64,000 nt of DNA from Gammaproteobacteria bacterium MFB021 (GTDB lineage Bacteria > Pseudomonadota > Gammaproteobacteria > Pseudomonadales > Halomonadaceae). Below the pieces are notes generated by a model. It saw nothing but the letters and a program-made list of their open reading frames with translations. It searched no databases and was not told the origin of the DNA. Shown here piece by piece: positions 27,392 to 36,250 of the stretch (within the stretch, counting starts at the first letter, position 1; every line of letters begins with the position of its first letter). The stretch lies in the NCBI GenBank assembly GCA_000737985.1, contig JNVT01000061.1, positions 1 to 64,000 on the forward strand. Reading direction: 5' to 3'. The position numbers were made by a program, and so were the translations under genes.

Positions 27392-28810
27392 ATGGATCCG
27401 CAAATGCACTATGGGCTGCTCTCGCTGCTGCCCGCCGGTCTCGCCATCGTCCTGGCCTTCGCCACCCGTAACACCGTGTTCTCGCTGGCGGTGGCCTGCG
27501 TGGTCGGGGTGTCGATCATGGGGCAGGGGCCAATGGGCTTTCCCACCCTGTTGAAGACTTCGTTGGGGACCACGGACTTTTCGTGGATCCTGCTGCTGGA
27601 GCTGTTCATCGGGACCGTGATCGCCTTCTTCCAGCGTACCGGGGCGATCCGCAACTTCACCGCCTGGGTCGAAGCGCGCGCGCTGTCGCGGGTGCGGGTC
27701 CAACTGGTGGGCTGGTTCATGGGCATGTTCGTGTTCTTCAGCGACTACTTCAGCCCGCTGTTCGTCGGCTCCACCCTGCGCGGGCTCACCGACCGCTACC
27801 GCGTTTCGCGCGAGAAGCTGGCCTATATCGCCGACTCCACCTCGGCGCCGGTCAGCGTGCTGGTGCCGATCACCGGCTGGGCGGTATTCATCTCCGGGCT
27901 CTTGATCGGCATGGGCCCGATCGACACCGCGGGTGAGGCCATGCAGGCGTTCGTCTATGCGGTGCCGTTCAATCTCTACGCCTGGCTCTCGGTGCTGGTG
28001 GTGGGGCTGGTGATCATCGGCGTGGTGCCGCTGTTCGGCCCGCTCAAGCGCGCCGAGGCCCGCGCCCAGAACGAGGGCAAGGTGTTTCGCGACGGCGCCG
28101 ATCCGCTGCTCGGCGAGGAGCTGACCGATCTGCAGCCGTTCGAGGGGGTGCGCACCAACCTGTTTCTCAACTTCGTGCTGCCGGTGCTGATCGTGATTGG
28201 CGTTGCCGTGAGCACCTTCGTGGTCATGGGCTCGGCCAAGACGATGGAGGCGTTCCTCGCCGCGGCGGTGGTGCTGGGCGTGATCATGCGGCTGCAGGGG
28301 ATCCCGCTCAACGACATCATGAAGACCGCCACCGCCGGCATGAAAGGGGTGATGCCGGCGATTCTGATCCTGGCCCTGGCCTACTCGCTCAATCAGCTCT
28401 CCAAGGAGATGGGCACCGCCGGGTATATCGTCGAGATCAGCCGTGACTGGCTCTCGCCGACGCTGCTGCCGGCGATCACCTTCCTGCTGGCGGCGCTGAT
28501 CGCCTTCGCCACCGGTTCTTCCTGGGGCACCTTCGCGATCATGATGCCGATCTCGGTGCCGGTGGCCTTCGTCTTCACCGGCGATACGCTGACGCCGCTG
28601 GTCTATGCCACCATCGCTGCGGTGGCCGGCGGCGGGGTGTTCGGCGACCACTGCTCGCCGCTGTCGGATACCACGGTGCTCGCCTCGACCGGCTCCGCCT
28701 GCGATCACATGGACCATGTGCGCACCCAGATCCCCTACGCGCTGGCGGTGGCGCTGGTGTCACTGGTGATCTATCTGCTGGTGGGCGTGACCCTGGTCGA
28801 TATCGGTTGA
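27392..28810 (+). CDS. NhaC-family antiporter-like membrane carrier
   Basis: 472 residues with about 11-12 membrane segments. Conserved polar stretches within the membrane include FFSDYFSPLFVG, DSTSAPVSVLVPITGWAVF, FATGSSWGTFAIMMP and GGGVFGDHCSPLSDTTVLAS, all typical of NhaC/ArsB-superfamily antiporters. AAGGAG precedes the ATG. Members next to amino-acid oxidoreductases may carry amino acids with sodium exchange rather than act in pH balance; here the neighbours favour that, but it is inference. Confidence 0.85.
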   Translation: MDPQMHYGLLSLLPAGLAIVLAFATRNTVFSLAVACVVGVSIMGQGPMGFPTLLKTSLGTTDFSWILLLELFIGTVIAFFQRTGAIRNFTAWVEARALSRVRVQLVGWFMGMFVFFSDYFSPLFVGSTLRGLTDRYRVSREKLAYIADSTSAPVSVLVPITGWAVFISGLLIGMGPIDTAGEAMQAFVYAVPFNLYAWLSVLVVGLVIIGVVPLFGPLKRAEARAQNEGKVFRDGADPLLGEELTDLQPFEGVRTNLFLNFVLPVLIVIGVAVSTFVVMGSAKTMEAFLAAAVVLGVIMRLQGIPLNDIMKTATAGMKGVMPAILILALAYSLNQLSKEMGTAGYIVEISRDWLSPTLLPAITFLLAALIAFATGSSWGTFAIMMPISVPVAFVFTGDTLTPLVYATIAAVAGGGVFGDHCSPLSDTTVLASTGSACDHMDHVRTQIPYALAVALVSLVIYLLVGVTLVDIG

Positions 28811-28932
28811 GTCCTGGCCTGCCCGCGCCTCGGCGGCGGGCACGGCGAGGCGGGTTCGCTAAGGCACCGGCGGCAAGGTAAACTGCCGCCATTCGCCATT
28901 TCCCGTCCACTCTCCCATCGATCGAAGAGTTC

Positions 28933-29946
28933 ATGAGCCAGCGACGCGTTCTTACCGGCATCACCACCACGGGTACGCCGCATCTGGGCAACTATGTCGG
29001 CGCGATCAAGCCGGCGATCGCCGAGAGCCAGAATCCCGATGTCCAGTCCTACTATTTCCTTGCCGACCTGCATGCGCTGATCAAGGCGCAGGATCCGCAG
29101 CGGGTACAGCAGTCGCGGCTCGAGATCGCCGCCACCTGGCTGGCGCTGGGGCTGGATACCGATAACGCGATCTTCTATCGCCAGTCCGACATCCACGAGA
29201 TCCCCGAGCTCGCCTGGCTGCTCTCCTGCGTCTGCGCCAAGGGGCTGATGAACCGCTCCCACGCCTACAAGGCGGCGGTGGCGGAGAACGAGGAGGGCGG
29301 TATTCCCGACCCGGATCGGGGCGTCACCATGGGGCTGTTCGGCTATCCGGTGCTGATGGCCGCCGACATCCTGATGTTCAACGCCCACAAGGTGCCGGTG
29401 GGGCGCGACCAGATCCAGCATATCGAGATGGCCCGCGACATGGCCGGGCGCTTCAACCATATCTACAAGGGTGACTACTTCACCCTGCCCGAGGCGATCG
29501 TCGACGAGAAGGTCGAGGTGCTGCGCGGGCTCGACGGGCGCAAGATGTCCAAGAGCTACGACAACACCATCCCGCTGTTCGTCTCGGCCAAGAAGCTCCA
29601 GAAGCTGGTACGCAAGATCAAGACCAACTCGCTGGAGCCGGGCGAGCCCAAGGACCCGGATACCTGCACCCTGTTCCAGATCTACAGCGCCTTCGCCACC
29701 GCGCAGGAGATTGCCGACATGCGCCGCCGCTACGCCGAGGGGATCGGCTGGGGCGAGGCCAAGAACGAGGTGTTCGAGTACCTCGATGCGCACCTGCGTG
29801 AGCCGCGCGAGCGCTATGAGGCGCTGATGAACGACCCCGGGCACATCGAGCAGGTGCTGCAGCAGGGCGCCGAGCGCGCCCGCGCCGAGGCCAATGCGCT
29901 GATGGAGCGGCTGCGAGTGGCGGTGGGGCTGGGGCGCTTTCAATAG
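28933..29946 (+). CDS. trpS: Tryptophan-tRNA ligase
   Basis: Charges tRNA-Trp in the cytoplasm. This is a class I synthetase of 337 residues with TPHLGN (HIGH-type motif, 15-20) and KMSKS at 204-208. [16 protein letters not shown] and [13 protein letters not shown] form the tryptophan and adenylate pocket. GAAGAG lies just before the ATG. It follows the NhaC-type gene after 122 bp and is probably expressed separately. Confidence 0.97.
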   Translation: MSQRRVLTGITTTGTPHLGNYVGAIKPAIAESQNPDVQSYYFLADLHALIKAQDPQRVQQSRLEIAATWLALGLDTDNAIFYRQSDIHEIPELAWLLSCVCAKGLMNRSHAYKAAVAENEEGGIPDPDRGVTMGLFGYPVLMAADILMFNAHKVPVGRDQIQHIEMARDMAGRFNHIYKGDYFTLPEAIVDEKVEVLRGLDGRKMSKSYDNTIPLFVSAKKLQKLVRKIKTNSLEPGEPKDPDTCTLFQIYSAFATAQEIADMRRRYAEGIGWGEAKNEVFEYLDAHLREPRERYEALMNDPGHIEQVLQQGAERARAEANALMERLRVAVGLGRFQ

Positions 29947-30041
29947 GCGTCCGTCCGCACCCGCTACCCCACCCCGACGAGCCGGCCCTGCGCCGGTTCG
30001 TTGCTGTCTGGGCCGGAGCCGCCTGGCGCTGGCTCGGAACG

Positions 30042-30066
30042 CTATATAACACTTCTGTCTATATAA
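30042..30066. promoter_or_regulatory. AT-rich region with direct CTATATAA repeats upstream of the sulfur transporter
   Basis: CTATATAA occurs at 30042-30049 and 30059-30066. Downstream, TTAGTC (30073-30078) and GACTAA (30102-30107) form an inverted repeat. The AT-richness is conspicuous against the GC-rich surroundings and marks the control region of the next gene. The cognate regulator is unknown; ArsR-type sulfur-responsive repressors such as BigR/SqrR are a guess. Confidence 0.35.
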
Positions 30067-30149
30067 AGAATATTTAGTCGTTTTCGAATTCCTGACCAAA
30101 AGACTAAGGTATCGCCCATTCGATTCCGGTCTAAAAAGGGATATCGCTT

Positions 30150-31364
30150 ATGACGACGTTGACACAAACCGCGCCGCCCGGCCTGGGGCGGCTCTCGCCC
30201 AAGGCGTGGCTCGCCGCGCTGCTTCTGGTGCTCGGTGCGCTCGCCGTGGGGCTCTTCGTCGGCGGCCGCCAGGGTTGGCTGATGCTGATCGGTGGCGCCC
30301 TGGGGATCGTGCTCTACCATGCCTCCTTCGGCTTCACCTCGGCGTGGCGGGTGTTCATCACCGAGCGCCGCGGCCGCGGTCTGCGCGCGCAGATGGTGAT
30401 GCTGGCGCTGGCGGTGGTGCTGTTCCTCCCGGCGCTGGGGGCGGGTACGCTCTTCGGCGAGCCGGTGCGGGGCTTCGTCTCGCCGATCGGGATCTCGGTG
30501 ATCGTCGGCGCTTTCCTCTTCGGCATTGGCATGCAGCTCGGCGGCGGCTGCGCCTCGGGCACGCTGTTCACCGTCGGCGGTGGCAACGCGCGCATGCTGA
30601 TCACGCTCGCCTTCTTCATCGTCGGCTCGGTGATCGGCACGGCGCATTTCGCCTGGTGGCAGAGCCTGCCGGCGTTCCAGCCCACCTCGATGATCGACCT
30701 GTTCGGCACCGGCGGCGGCATCGGCGTGAGTCTTGCGCTGTTCGCGGCGATCGCGGGCCTGACCGTGGTGATGGAGAAACGCCGCCACGGTCAGCTCGAG
30801 CAGGCGCCGCGGGTGCCCCACGGCGGCGCGCGCTGGCTCACCGGGCCGTGGCCGATCCTGGCCGGCGCCATCGGTCTGGCGCTGCTCAACTATCTGACCC
30901 TGGCGCTGGCCGGACGCCCCTGGGGGATCACCTCGGCGTTCGCGCTGTGGGGGGCCAAGGCGTTCCAGGCCGTGGGCGGCGATGTCACCGCCTGGGGCTA
31001 CTGGCAAAATCCCGCGCGCGCCGCCTCGCTCGACAGCAGTATCTTCAGCGACATCACCACGGTGATGAATCTCGGCATCATCCTCGGCGCGGGCCTGGCG
31101 GCGTCGCTGGCCGGGCGCTTCGCCCCGAGCCTGCGTATTCCGCTGCGCTCGGTCGCCGCCGCGGTCATCGGCGGGCTGCTGCTGGGCTACGGCGCGCGGC
31201 TCGCCTTCGGCTGCAACATCGGCGCCTACTTCAGCGGCATCGCCTCGGGCAGCCTGCACGGCTGGCTGTGGCTGGTGGCTGCCTTCGCCGGCAACATGCT
31301 CGGCGTGCGGCTGCGCCCGCTGTTCTTTCCTGGTCCGGCGAGGCCGGTCGCTGCCAGCTGCTGA
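30150..31364 (+). CDS. YeeE/YedE (TsuA-like) sulfur transporter
   Basis: Membrane protein of 404 residues with about 10-12 helices and the two diagnostic cysteine motifs of the YeeE/YedE family, QLGGGCASGTLF and FGCNIGAYFSGIASG. Family members import thiosulfate through cysteine relay sites. The ATG lies within a good promoter-proximal context, and the N-terminus is hydrophobic from residue about 20. The stop codon TGA lies within a CTGAG direct repeat that flanks dispersed element copy C. No TusA/YeeD partner gene is adjacent. Confidence 0.87.
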   Translation: MTTLTQTAPPGLGRLSPKAWLAALLLVLGALAVGLFVGGRQGWLMLIGGALGIVLYHASFGFTSAWRVFITERRGRGLRAQMVMLALAVVLFLPALGAGTLFGEPVRGFVSPIGISVIVGAFLFGIGMQLGGGCASGTLFTVGGGNARMLITLAFFIVGSVIGTAHFAWWQSLPAFQPTSMIDLFGTGGGIGVSLALFAAIAGLTVVMEKRRHGQLEQAPRVPHGGARWLTGPWPILAGAIGLALLNYLTLALAGRPWGITSAFALWGAKAFQAVGGDVTAWGYWQNPARAASLDSSIFSDITTVMNLGIILGAGLAASLAGRFAPSLRIPLRSVAAAVIGGLLLGYGARLAFGCNIGAYFSGIASGSLHGWLWLVAAFAGNMLGVRLRPLFFPGPARPVAASC

Positions 31365-31540
31365 GAGGGTGTTTACAAAATGCCTGCGCTCGGCAATACG
31401 GCGTTAAAATCGGTCTCGTGCGCGAGCCCGGTCAAAATGCTCATTTACCCCCATGTAAACTCCGCTTTTTCGACCGATTTTGCCTTAGCTACGCGCCCCG
31501 GTCTGGCCTTCGCTAGCCGAATTTATAAACACCCTCTGAG
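31361..31540. repeat. Dispersed nested-hairpin repeat, copy C, with terminal inverted repeats and target duplication
   Basis: The element 31366-31535 begins AGGGTGTTTA and ends TAAACACCCT, a perfect 10-bp terminal inverted repeat. CTGAG flanks both sides (31361-31365 and 31536-31540). The middle stem is AAAATCGGTC (31406-31415) with GACCGATTTT (31472-31481). The apical part TTTAC (31444-31448) / GTAAA (31455-31459) matches copy B. An extra small hairpin CTCG-TGCG-CGAG is inserted on the left side. The left CTGAG contains the stop codon of the preceding gene. Confidence 0.87.
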
Positions 31541-31558
31541 CGCGCTCGCCGAGCACCA

Positions 31559-31584
31559 CCAAGCCCTGCCACGGCGGGGCTTTT
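31559..31584 (+). terminator. Terminator after the sulfur transporter and repeat
   Basis: AAGCCC-T-GC (31561-31569) pairs with GC-G-GGGCTT (31574-31582) around a 4-nt loop, followed by TTTTG. It probably ends the transcript that includes repeat copy C. The remaining 230 bp to maeA shows no clear element. Confidence 0.62.
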
Positions 31585-31815
31585 GCGTGCCTGCCGGTGT
31601 GTTCCTCGGGCACCCGGCCGCGCCGATACATGCCTTTGGCGCCGCCAAGTGGCATACTGGGCGACCCTCGACCGGCCACGGCCGGTTGCCCGCCCGCCAG
31701 GCGCCGCCGGTGGGTCGATAACGATAGCGCGCCACTCCCGGTCCGGCCCCGTTGCGGGGGGCAAGTTCGGTCCGGCCAGCGCTTTTCATCCGTAGGTCAT
31801 CGCGAGAGCCGATTC

Positions 31816-33498
31816 ATGTCCGATCACGCCAAGCGCCCCCTCTATATTCCCTATGCCGGCCCGACCCTCCTGGAGATGCCGCTGCTCAACAAGGGCAGCG
31901 CCTTCACCAGCGAAGAGCGGGTCGAGTTCAATCTGCTGGGGCTCTTGCCGCAGAACGTCGAGAGCATCGAGGAGCAGGTCGAGCGCGCCTACCGTCAGTA
32001 CTCGCTGTGCCAGAACAATCTCGACAAGCACATCTATCTGCGCGGTATCCAGGACGACAACGAGACGCTGTTCTTCCGCCTGCTCGAGGAGCACCTCGAG
32101 GAGATGATGCCGATCATCTACACCCCGACGGTGGGCGAGGCGTGCGAGGAGTTCTCCAAGATCTATCGCAACCACCGCGGGCTGTTCATCTCCTATCCCG
32201 ACCGTCATCGCATGGATGACATCCTGCGCAGTGCGACCAAGGACAAGGTGCGGGTGATCGTGGTCACCGACGGCGAGCGCATTCTGGGGCTCGGCGACCA
32301 GGGCATCGGTGGCATGGGTATTCCCATCGGCAAGCTCTCGCTCTACACCGCCTGCGGCGGTATCAGCCCGGCCTATACCCTGCCGATCACGCTCGACGTG
32401 GGTACCAACAACCAGAAGCTGCTCGACGACCCGATGTACATGGGCTGGCGCCACGAGCGGGTCTCGGCGGAAGAGTATGCCGAGTTCATCACCCTGTTCA
32501 TGGAGGCGCTCAAGCGTCGCTGGCCCAACGTGCTGCTGCAGTTCGAGGACTTCGCGCTGACCAACGCCATGCCGCTGCTGGCGCGCTACCGCGATGAGCT
32601 GTGCTGCTTCAACGACGACATCCAGGGTACCGCGTCGGTGTGCGTGGCGACCCTGCTGGCGTCGTGCAAGGCCAAGAACGCCAAGCTCAGCGATCAGGTG
32701 ATCACCTTCGCCGGTGCCGGTTCCGCCGGCTGCGGCATCGCCGAGCAGATCGTGGTGGCGATGACCCGCGAAGGGCTCTCCGAGGCCGAGGCGCGCAAGC
32801 GTATCTTCATGGTCGACAAGAACGGCCTGCTGACCACCGACATGGATGGCCTGCACGACTTCCAGCGGCGCCTGGCCCACGCCCCCGAGTCGCTCGATTT
32901 CGACGGCGATGCGCGCGCGCTGCTCGATGTGGTGCGCAACGCCAAGCCGACCATCCTGATCGGCGTCTCGGGGCAGCGCGGGCTGTTCACCGAAGAGGTG
33001 ATCACCACGCTCAACAGCCACTGCGAGAACCCGCTGGTGATGCCGCTCTCCAACCCGACCTCCAAGGTCGAGGCGACGCCGCAGGACGTGCTCACCTGGA
33101 CTCGCGGTCAGGCCATGGTCGCTACCGGCAGCCCGTTCGCTCCGGTGGAGATCGACGGGCGCCAGATTCCCATCGCCCAGTGCAACAACTCCTATATCTT
33201 CCCGGGTATCGGACTGGGTGTGATCGCGGCCAACGCCAATCGCGTCACCGACAACATGCTGATGGCGGCTTCCAATGCGCTGGCCGAGAGCGCGCCGATC
33301 GTCAAGACCGGCGAAGGGGCGCTGCTGCCGGCGCTCGGCGATATCCGCGAGATCAGCCAGCAGATCGCCTTCGCCGTGGGCAAGCAGGCACAGCAGGATG
33401 GCGTCGCGCTGAGCTCCAGCGACGAGGTGCTGTGGGAAGCGATCCACGGCCACTTCTGGTATCCGCGCTACCGTCAGTACCGTCGCCGCTCGATCTGA
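31816..33498 (+). CDS. maeA: NAD-dependent malic enzyme
   Basis: Oxidative decarboxylation of malate to pyruvate. The 561 residues (E. coli MaeA 565) carry the catalytic tyrosine segment [15 protein letters not shown], the malate-binding [16 protein letters not shown], the metal site [13 protein letters not shown]...DDIQGTA, and the NAD loop [14 protein letters not shown]. The frame is open from 31597, but the ATG at 31816 gives the family start [14 protein letters not shown] and has GAGAG upstream. A tandem repeat and strong terminator follow. Confidence 0.96.
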   Translation: MSDHAKRPLYIPYAGPTLLEMPLLNKGSAFTSEERVEFNLLGLLPQNVESIEEQVERAYRQYSLCQNNLDKHIYLRGIQDDNETLFFRLLEEHLEEMMPIIYTPTVGEACEEFSKIYRNHRGLFISYPDRHRMDDILRSATKDKVRVIVVTDGERILGLGDQGIGGMGIPIGKLSLYTACGGISPAYTLPITLDVGTNNQKLLDDPMYMGWRHERVSAEEYAEFITLFMEALKRRWPNVLLQFEDFALTNAMPLLARYRDELCCFNDDIQGTASVCVATLLASCKAKNAKLSDQVITFAGAGSAGCGIAEQIVVAMTREGLSEAEARKRIFMVDKNGLLTTDMDGLHDFQRRLAHAPESLDFDGDARALLDVVRNAKPTILIGVSGQRGLFTEEVITTLNSHCENPLVMPLSNPTSKVEATPQDVLTWTRGQAMVATGSPFAPVEIDGRQIPIAQCNNSYIFPGIGLGVIAANANRVTDNMLMAASNALAESAPIVKTGEGALLPALGDIREISQQIAFAVGKQAQQDGVALSSSDEVLWEAIHGHFWYPRYRQYRRRSI

Positions 33499-33520
33499 GC
33501 CCGGCGATACGGGGTATCCG

Positions 33521-33615
33521 TCGAAGCGATCTTCGGCGCGTCCTCGAAAGCGATCTTCGGCACGCCCTCGAAAGCGATCTTCGGCACGCCCTCGAAAGCG
33601 ATCACCGGCGCGTCC
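33521..33615. repeat. Four tandem 23/24-bp units after maeA
   Basis: Units at 33521-33543 (23 bp), 33544-33567, 33568-33591 and 33592-33615. Units 2 and 3 are identical; unit 1 lacks one A and units 1 and 4 carry a GCGCGTCC end. Each contains CGAAAGCGATC or a close form. The last unit contributes the left arm of the maeA terminator. The minus strand is open through it, but that reads only as a repetitive shadow peptide. Confidence 0.9.
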
Positions 33616-33638
33616 CTTCGGGGGCGCGCCGTTCGTTT
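33607..33638 (+). terminator. Terminator of maeA with TTCG tetraloop
   Basis: GGCGCGTCCC (33607-33616), loop TTCG, GGGGCGCGCC (33621-33630): ten pairs including one G-U, closed by a stable UUCG tetraloop and followed by GTTCGTTTTG. Confidence 0.75.
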
Positions 33639-33681
33639 TGCATCACCTGCTAAGCGCTCATGGCCAAACCTTCTGACGATG

Positions 33682-33760
33682 GGCGCCGGAGGCAGGGCAA
33701 AGCGAGGGTCCTTTGCCAGGGATGGCAAAGGTAGCGCCCAGGGATGGGTTCACAGCGCCC
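33682..33760 (+). other. Hairpins with identical AGGGAT loops, possible CsrA/RsmA-binding RNA element
   Basis: CTTTGCC-AGGGAT-GGCAAAG (33711-33730) is a perfect 7-bp hairpin. CCC-AGGGAT-GGG (33737-33748) is a second with the same loop. GCC-GGA-GGC (33685-33693) is a third GGA presented in a loop. The CAGGGATG core equals the known CsrA consensus centre CARGGAUG. No promoter or open reading frame is evident in this 248-bp stretch between the maeA terminator and the TM2 gene, which is convergent. It may be an sRNA, a UTR element or another dispersed repeat. Confidence 0.4.
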
Positions 33761-33863
33761 TCGCGATGTCCTGTCGCCGGAGAAGCCCTCTTCATCTAAC
33801 GGTTATCTACTGAAAGGCTTCCAAGCCCCGTCCCCGCGGCTTCTTGGCGGTCTGTTGCCGTCG

Positions 33864-34202
33864 TCAGCGGTTGTACTGCTGGTCGAACTTCTCTTCGCTG
33901 ATCACCAGGAAGTAGATGAACTCGAAGAAGGCGATCAGCGCCGGCACCAGGGTCCAGCAGAACAGCAGATAGATCAGGCCGACGATCGGCTGACCCAGGT
34001 AGAAGCGATGCACGCCGAAACCGCCGAGGAAGAAGGCAAGGATCGCCGCGCTCCACTTGCTGCGCCCGCTCCTGGCGCCGCGCGCGACGGCGCCGCAGTT
34101 AGGGCAGCTCCGGGCGCTCTCGTGGATCGGTTTGCCACAGCCGTGGCAGTAGATCATGCCGGCGGAGAGCGGCTGTGGCCGGGTGTCGACGTCTTGGGTC
34201 AT
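33864..34202 (-). CDS. TM2-domain membrane protein with N-terminal zinc ribbon
   Basis: 112 residues. A zinc ribbon CHGC...CPNC spans about 19-36, then two membrane helices separated by the TM2 motif GGFGVHRFYLGQ (about 60-71), ending with a short charged tail. TM2 proteins are of unknown function in bacteria. The ATG at 34202 has AGGAAA seven bases upstream; the longer open frame to 34589 runs antisense into the neighbouring lactonase and is rejected. It lies 139 bp downstream of the SMP-30 gene and may be its own unit. Confidence 0.87.
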   Translation of the reverse strand: MTQDVDTRPQPLSAGMIYCHGCGKPIHESARSCPNCGAVARGARSGRSKWSAAILAFFLGGFGVHRFYLGQPIVGLIYLLFCWTLVPALIAFFEFIYFLVISEEKFDQQYNR

Positions 34203-34341
34203 GCGGGGTTTCCTATTGATGTTCCCTATGGATGAACTTGAGCCGGCGCGGTCTTGGCCGCGATGTCCGGCCGCCAAGTCTAAGGGATCGGCGGCGGGCC
34301 CGACAGCGCCTCGCCGCCGTGGGGGCTTCGCGTCTCGCGGG

Positions 34342-35277
34342 TCACGCCTCGCGCTGGCACTGGGTCCACCACTCGGCGCCCTGGACGTCGACGAACAGGC
34401 TGTAGAGCGAGGTGGTCGCGGTGATGTAGAGACGCTGACCGTCGCTGCCGCCGAAGCACAGGTTGGAGACCGTCTCCGGAACCAGGATGCGCCCCAGCAG
34501 GGTGCCGTCGGGGGCGAAGCAGTGGACCCCGTCGGCCGCCGACGACCACAGGTTGCCCTCGCGGTCCACGCGCATGCCGTCGGGCACACCGGCGCCGATC
34601 TCGGCGAAGATGCCGTCGTCTTCGAGCGTCTTGCCGTTCACCCGGAAGCGGCGGATCACCGGGGCGACCGTCGAGTCATGGGTGGCGCCGCTCTCAGCCA
34701 CGTAGAGCAGGCGTTCGTCGGGGGAGAAACAGAGCCCATTGGGCTGGGCGAAGTCGCTGGCCACCGCGCTCAGGCTGCCATCCTCGGGGTCGAGCCGGAA
34801 GACGTGGCGCGCGGGCTGCTCGGGGGCGGCGCGGTAGCCCTCGAAGTTGGAGATCAGCCCGTAGGTGGGGTCGGTGAACCAGATCGCCCCGTCGCGGCTC
34901 ACCACCACGTCGTTGGGCGAGTTGAGCCGCCCGCCGGCGTAGTGCGAGGCGAGCACCTGAATACGCCCGTCGGGCTCGGTGCGCACCAGATCGCGGCTAC
35001 CGTGGCGGCAGCTCACCAGGCGCCCCAGGTTGTCGCGGGTGTTGCCGTTGTTGAAGCCGGTGCGCTCGCGGAAGGTGGTGATACCGTCGCGCGCCGACCA
35101 GCGCAGCAGGCGCTGACTGGGGATATCCGAGAACAGCAGGCACTGGTGATCGCCGAACCACACCGGCCCCTCGGTCCAGGTGAAGCCTGTGGCCAGCCGG
35201 GTCAACGGTGCCATGGGGTGAACCAGCCGCGCGAAGCGCGGGTCGTGGCTGTCGAGATGCTCAGGGGTGGGGATCAT
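34342..35277 (-). CDS. SMP-30/gluconolactonase family lactonase
   Basis: Calcium- or zinc-dependent six-bladed propeller that opens sugar lactones. The metal ligands are visible: Glu in FTWTEGPVWF, Asn in LNSPNDVVVS and in QPNGLCFSPD, and Asp in VPDGMRVD. The length of 311 is normal and there is no signal peptide, so it is cytoplasmic. Its ATG overlaps the stop of the ABC permease (ATGA). It is the last gene of the sugar ABC operon, so the imported sugar is probably oxidised to an aldonolactone; no matching dehydrogenase is in this operon. Confidence 0.92.
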   Translation of the reverse strand: MIPTPEHLDSHDPRFARLVHPMAPLTRLATGFTWTEGPVWFGDHQCLLFSDIPSQRLLRWSARDGITTFRERTGFNNGNTRDNLGRLVSCRHGSRDLVRTEPDGRIQVLASHYAGGRLNSPNDVVVSRDGAIWFTDPTYGLISNFEGYRAAPEQPARHVFRLDPEDGSLSAVASDFAQPNGLCFSPDERLLYVAESGATHDSTVAPVIRRFRVNGKTLEDDGIFAEIGAGVPDGMRVDREGNLWSSAADGVHCFAPDGTLLGRILVPETVSNLCFGGSDGQRLYITATTSLYSLFVDVQGAEWWTQCQREA

Positions 35278-36212
35278 GCGCGGCGTCTCCGGGCGTTGGC
35301 GGCGATCACGATACCGATGATGATCATCCCGGTCAGCATCATGCGCGCGCCGGCGTCGAAGCCGTAGGCGTTGAGCATCGACACCACCAGGAACATGAAC
35401 AGGGCCGCGCCCCACACCCCGGGCACGTTGGAGAAGCCGCCGGCGATCGAGGTGCCGCCGATCACCACCACGGCGATCGATAGCAGCAGATACTGCTGTC
35501 CCATGTTGAGCGCAGCGCCGCCGGAGAAGCTCGCCAGCAGGAAACCGGTGAGCCCGGCCAGCAGCGCCACGCTGAGATAGGCACTGGCACGCACGCGCTC
35601 TACCGGTACCCCGGCAAGCCTTGCCGCACGCGGATTCTGGCCGGTGGCGAGTAGCCAGCGCCCCCATAGCCCGCGCTCCAGCAGCCACCACACGACCAGC
35701 GCCAGGAGCACGCCGATCAGCGCCACGTTGGGCACGCCCAGGGTGCGCCCGGTGGCGAAGTCGGCCAGCGCGGCCGGCGGCTTGATACGCAGACCGCGGT
35801 TGGACCAGATCGCCAGCGACTGATAGAGCAGCGACGCTGCGAGGGTGGCGATGATCGGCGGCAGACGCAGCAGCCGGATCAGCGCGAAGTTGGCTGCGCC
35901 GCAGCCCAGGCCCACCAGCAGGGCGACGCCCAGCCCCAGCAGCGCGGTACCGGGGGCACCGTCCATGGCCTTGAGCGCCAGGGTGCCGGCCAGAGTCATG
36001 ACCGCGGGGATCGAGAGATCGATATTGCCCGGCCCCAGGGTGATCACCAGCATCTGGCCGATGCCGACGATCGCGGCGAAGGCGCCGAACGAGAGTGCGG
36101 CGTAGAGCAGTCCACCGGCCTGGGAGGCGCCGGAGAGCGCGATGGAGAGGGCGAAGACCGCGATGGCGGCGAGCCAGGCCCAGAGCCAGGGCCGCGAGAT
36201 CAGGCTTTGCAT
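35274..36212 (-). CDS. Sugar ABC transporter permease (RbsC family), second copy
   Basis: 312 residues with about 9-10 membrane helices and the BPD_transp_2 (RbsC/XylH/YjfF) pattern: VGIGQMLVITLGPGNIDLSIPAVM, GLGCGAANFALIRLL and ATLAASLLYQSL. It pairs with the permease gene upstream as a heterodimer, as in YtfT/YjfF. A frame extends far upstream in the ORF sense but the ATG at 36212, with AGGA upstream, gives the normal N-terminus. Its TGA overlaps the SMP-30 start. Confidence 0.92.
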   Translation of the reverse strand: MQSLISRPWLWAWLAAIAVFALSIALSGASQAGGLLYAALSFGAFAAIVGIGQMLVITLGPGNIDLSIPAVMTLAGTLALKAMDGAPGTALLGLGVALLVGLGCGAANFALIRLLRLPPIIATLAASLLYQSLAIWSNRGLRIKPPAALADFATGRTLGVPNVALIGVLLALVVWWLLERGLWGRWLLATGQNPRAARLAGVPVERVRASAYLSVALLAGLTGFLLASFSGGAALNMGQQYLLLSIAVVVIGGTSIAGGFSNVPGVWGAALFMFLVVSMLNAYGFDAGARMMLTGMIIIGIVIAANARRRRA

Positions 36213-36250
36213 GGCGTCGATCCTTGCAGTGGAGAGGGGGCAGAGAAGTC

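Noticed and set aside
33521-33615. Possible CRISPR array
   Set aside because: Units are directly adjacent with no spacers, and no cas gene is nearby.
33474-33728. Minus-strand frame with repeated IAFEGVPK-type peptide
   Set aside because: Arises only from the tandem 24-bp repeats after maeA; no ribosome-binding site and it overlaps the maeA end.
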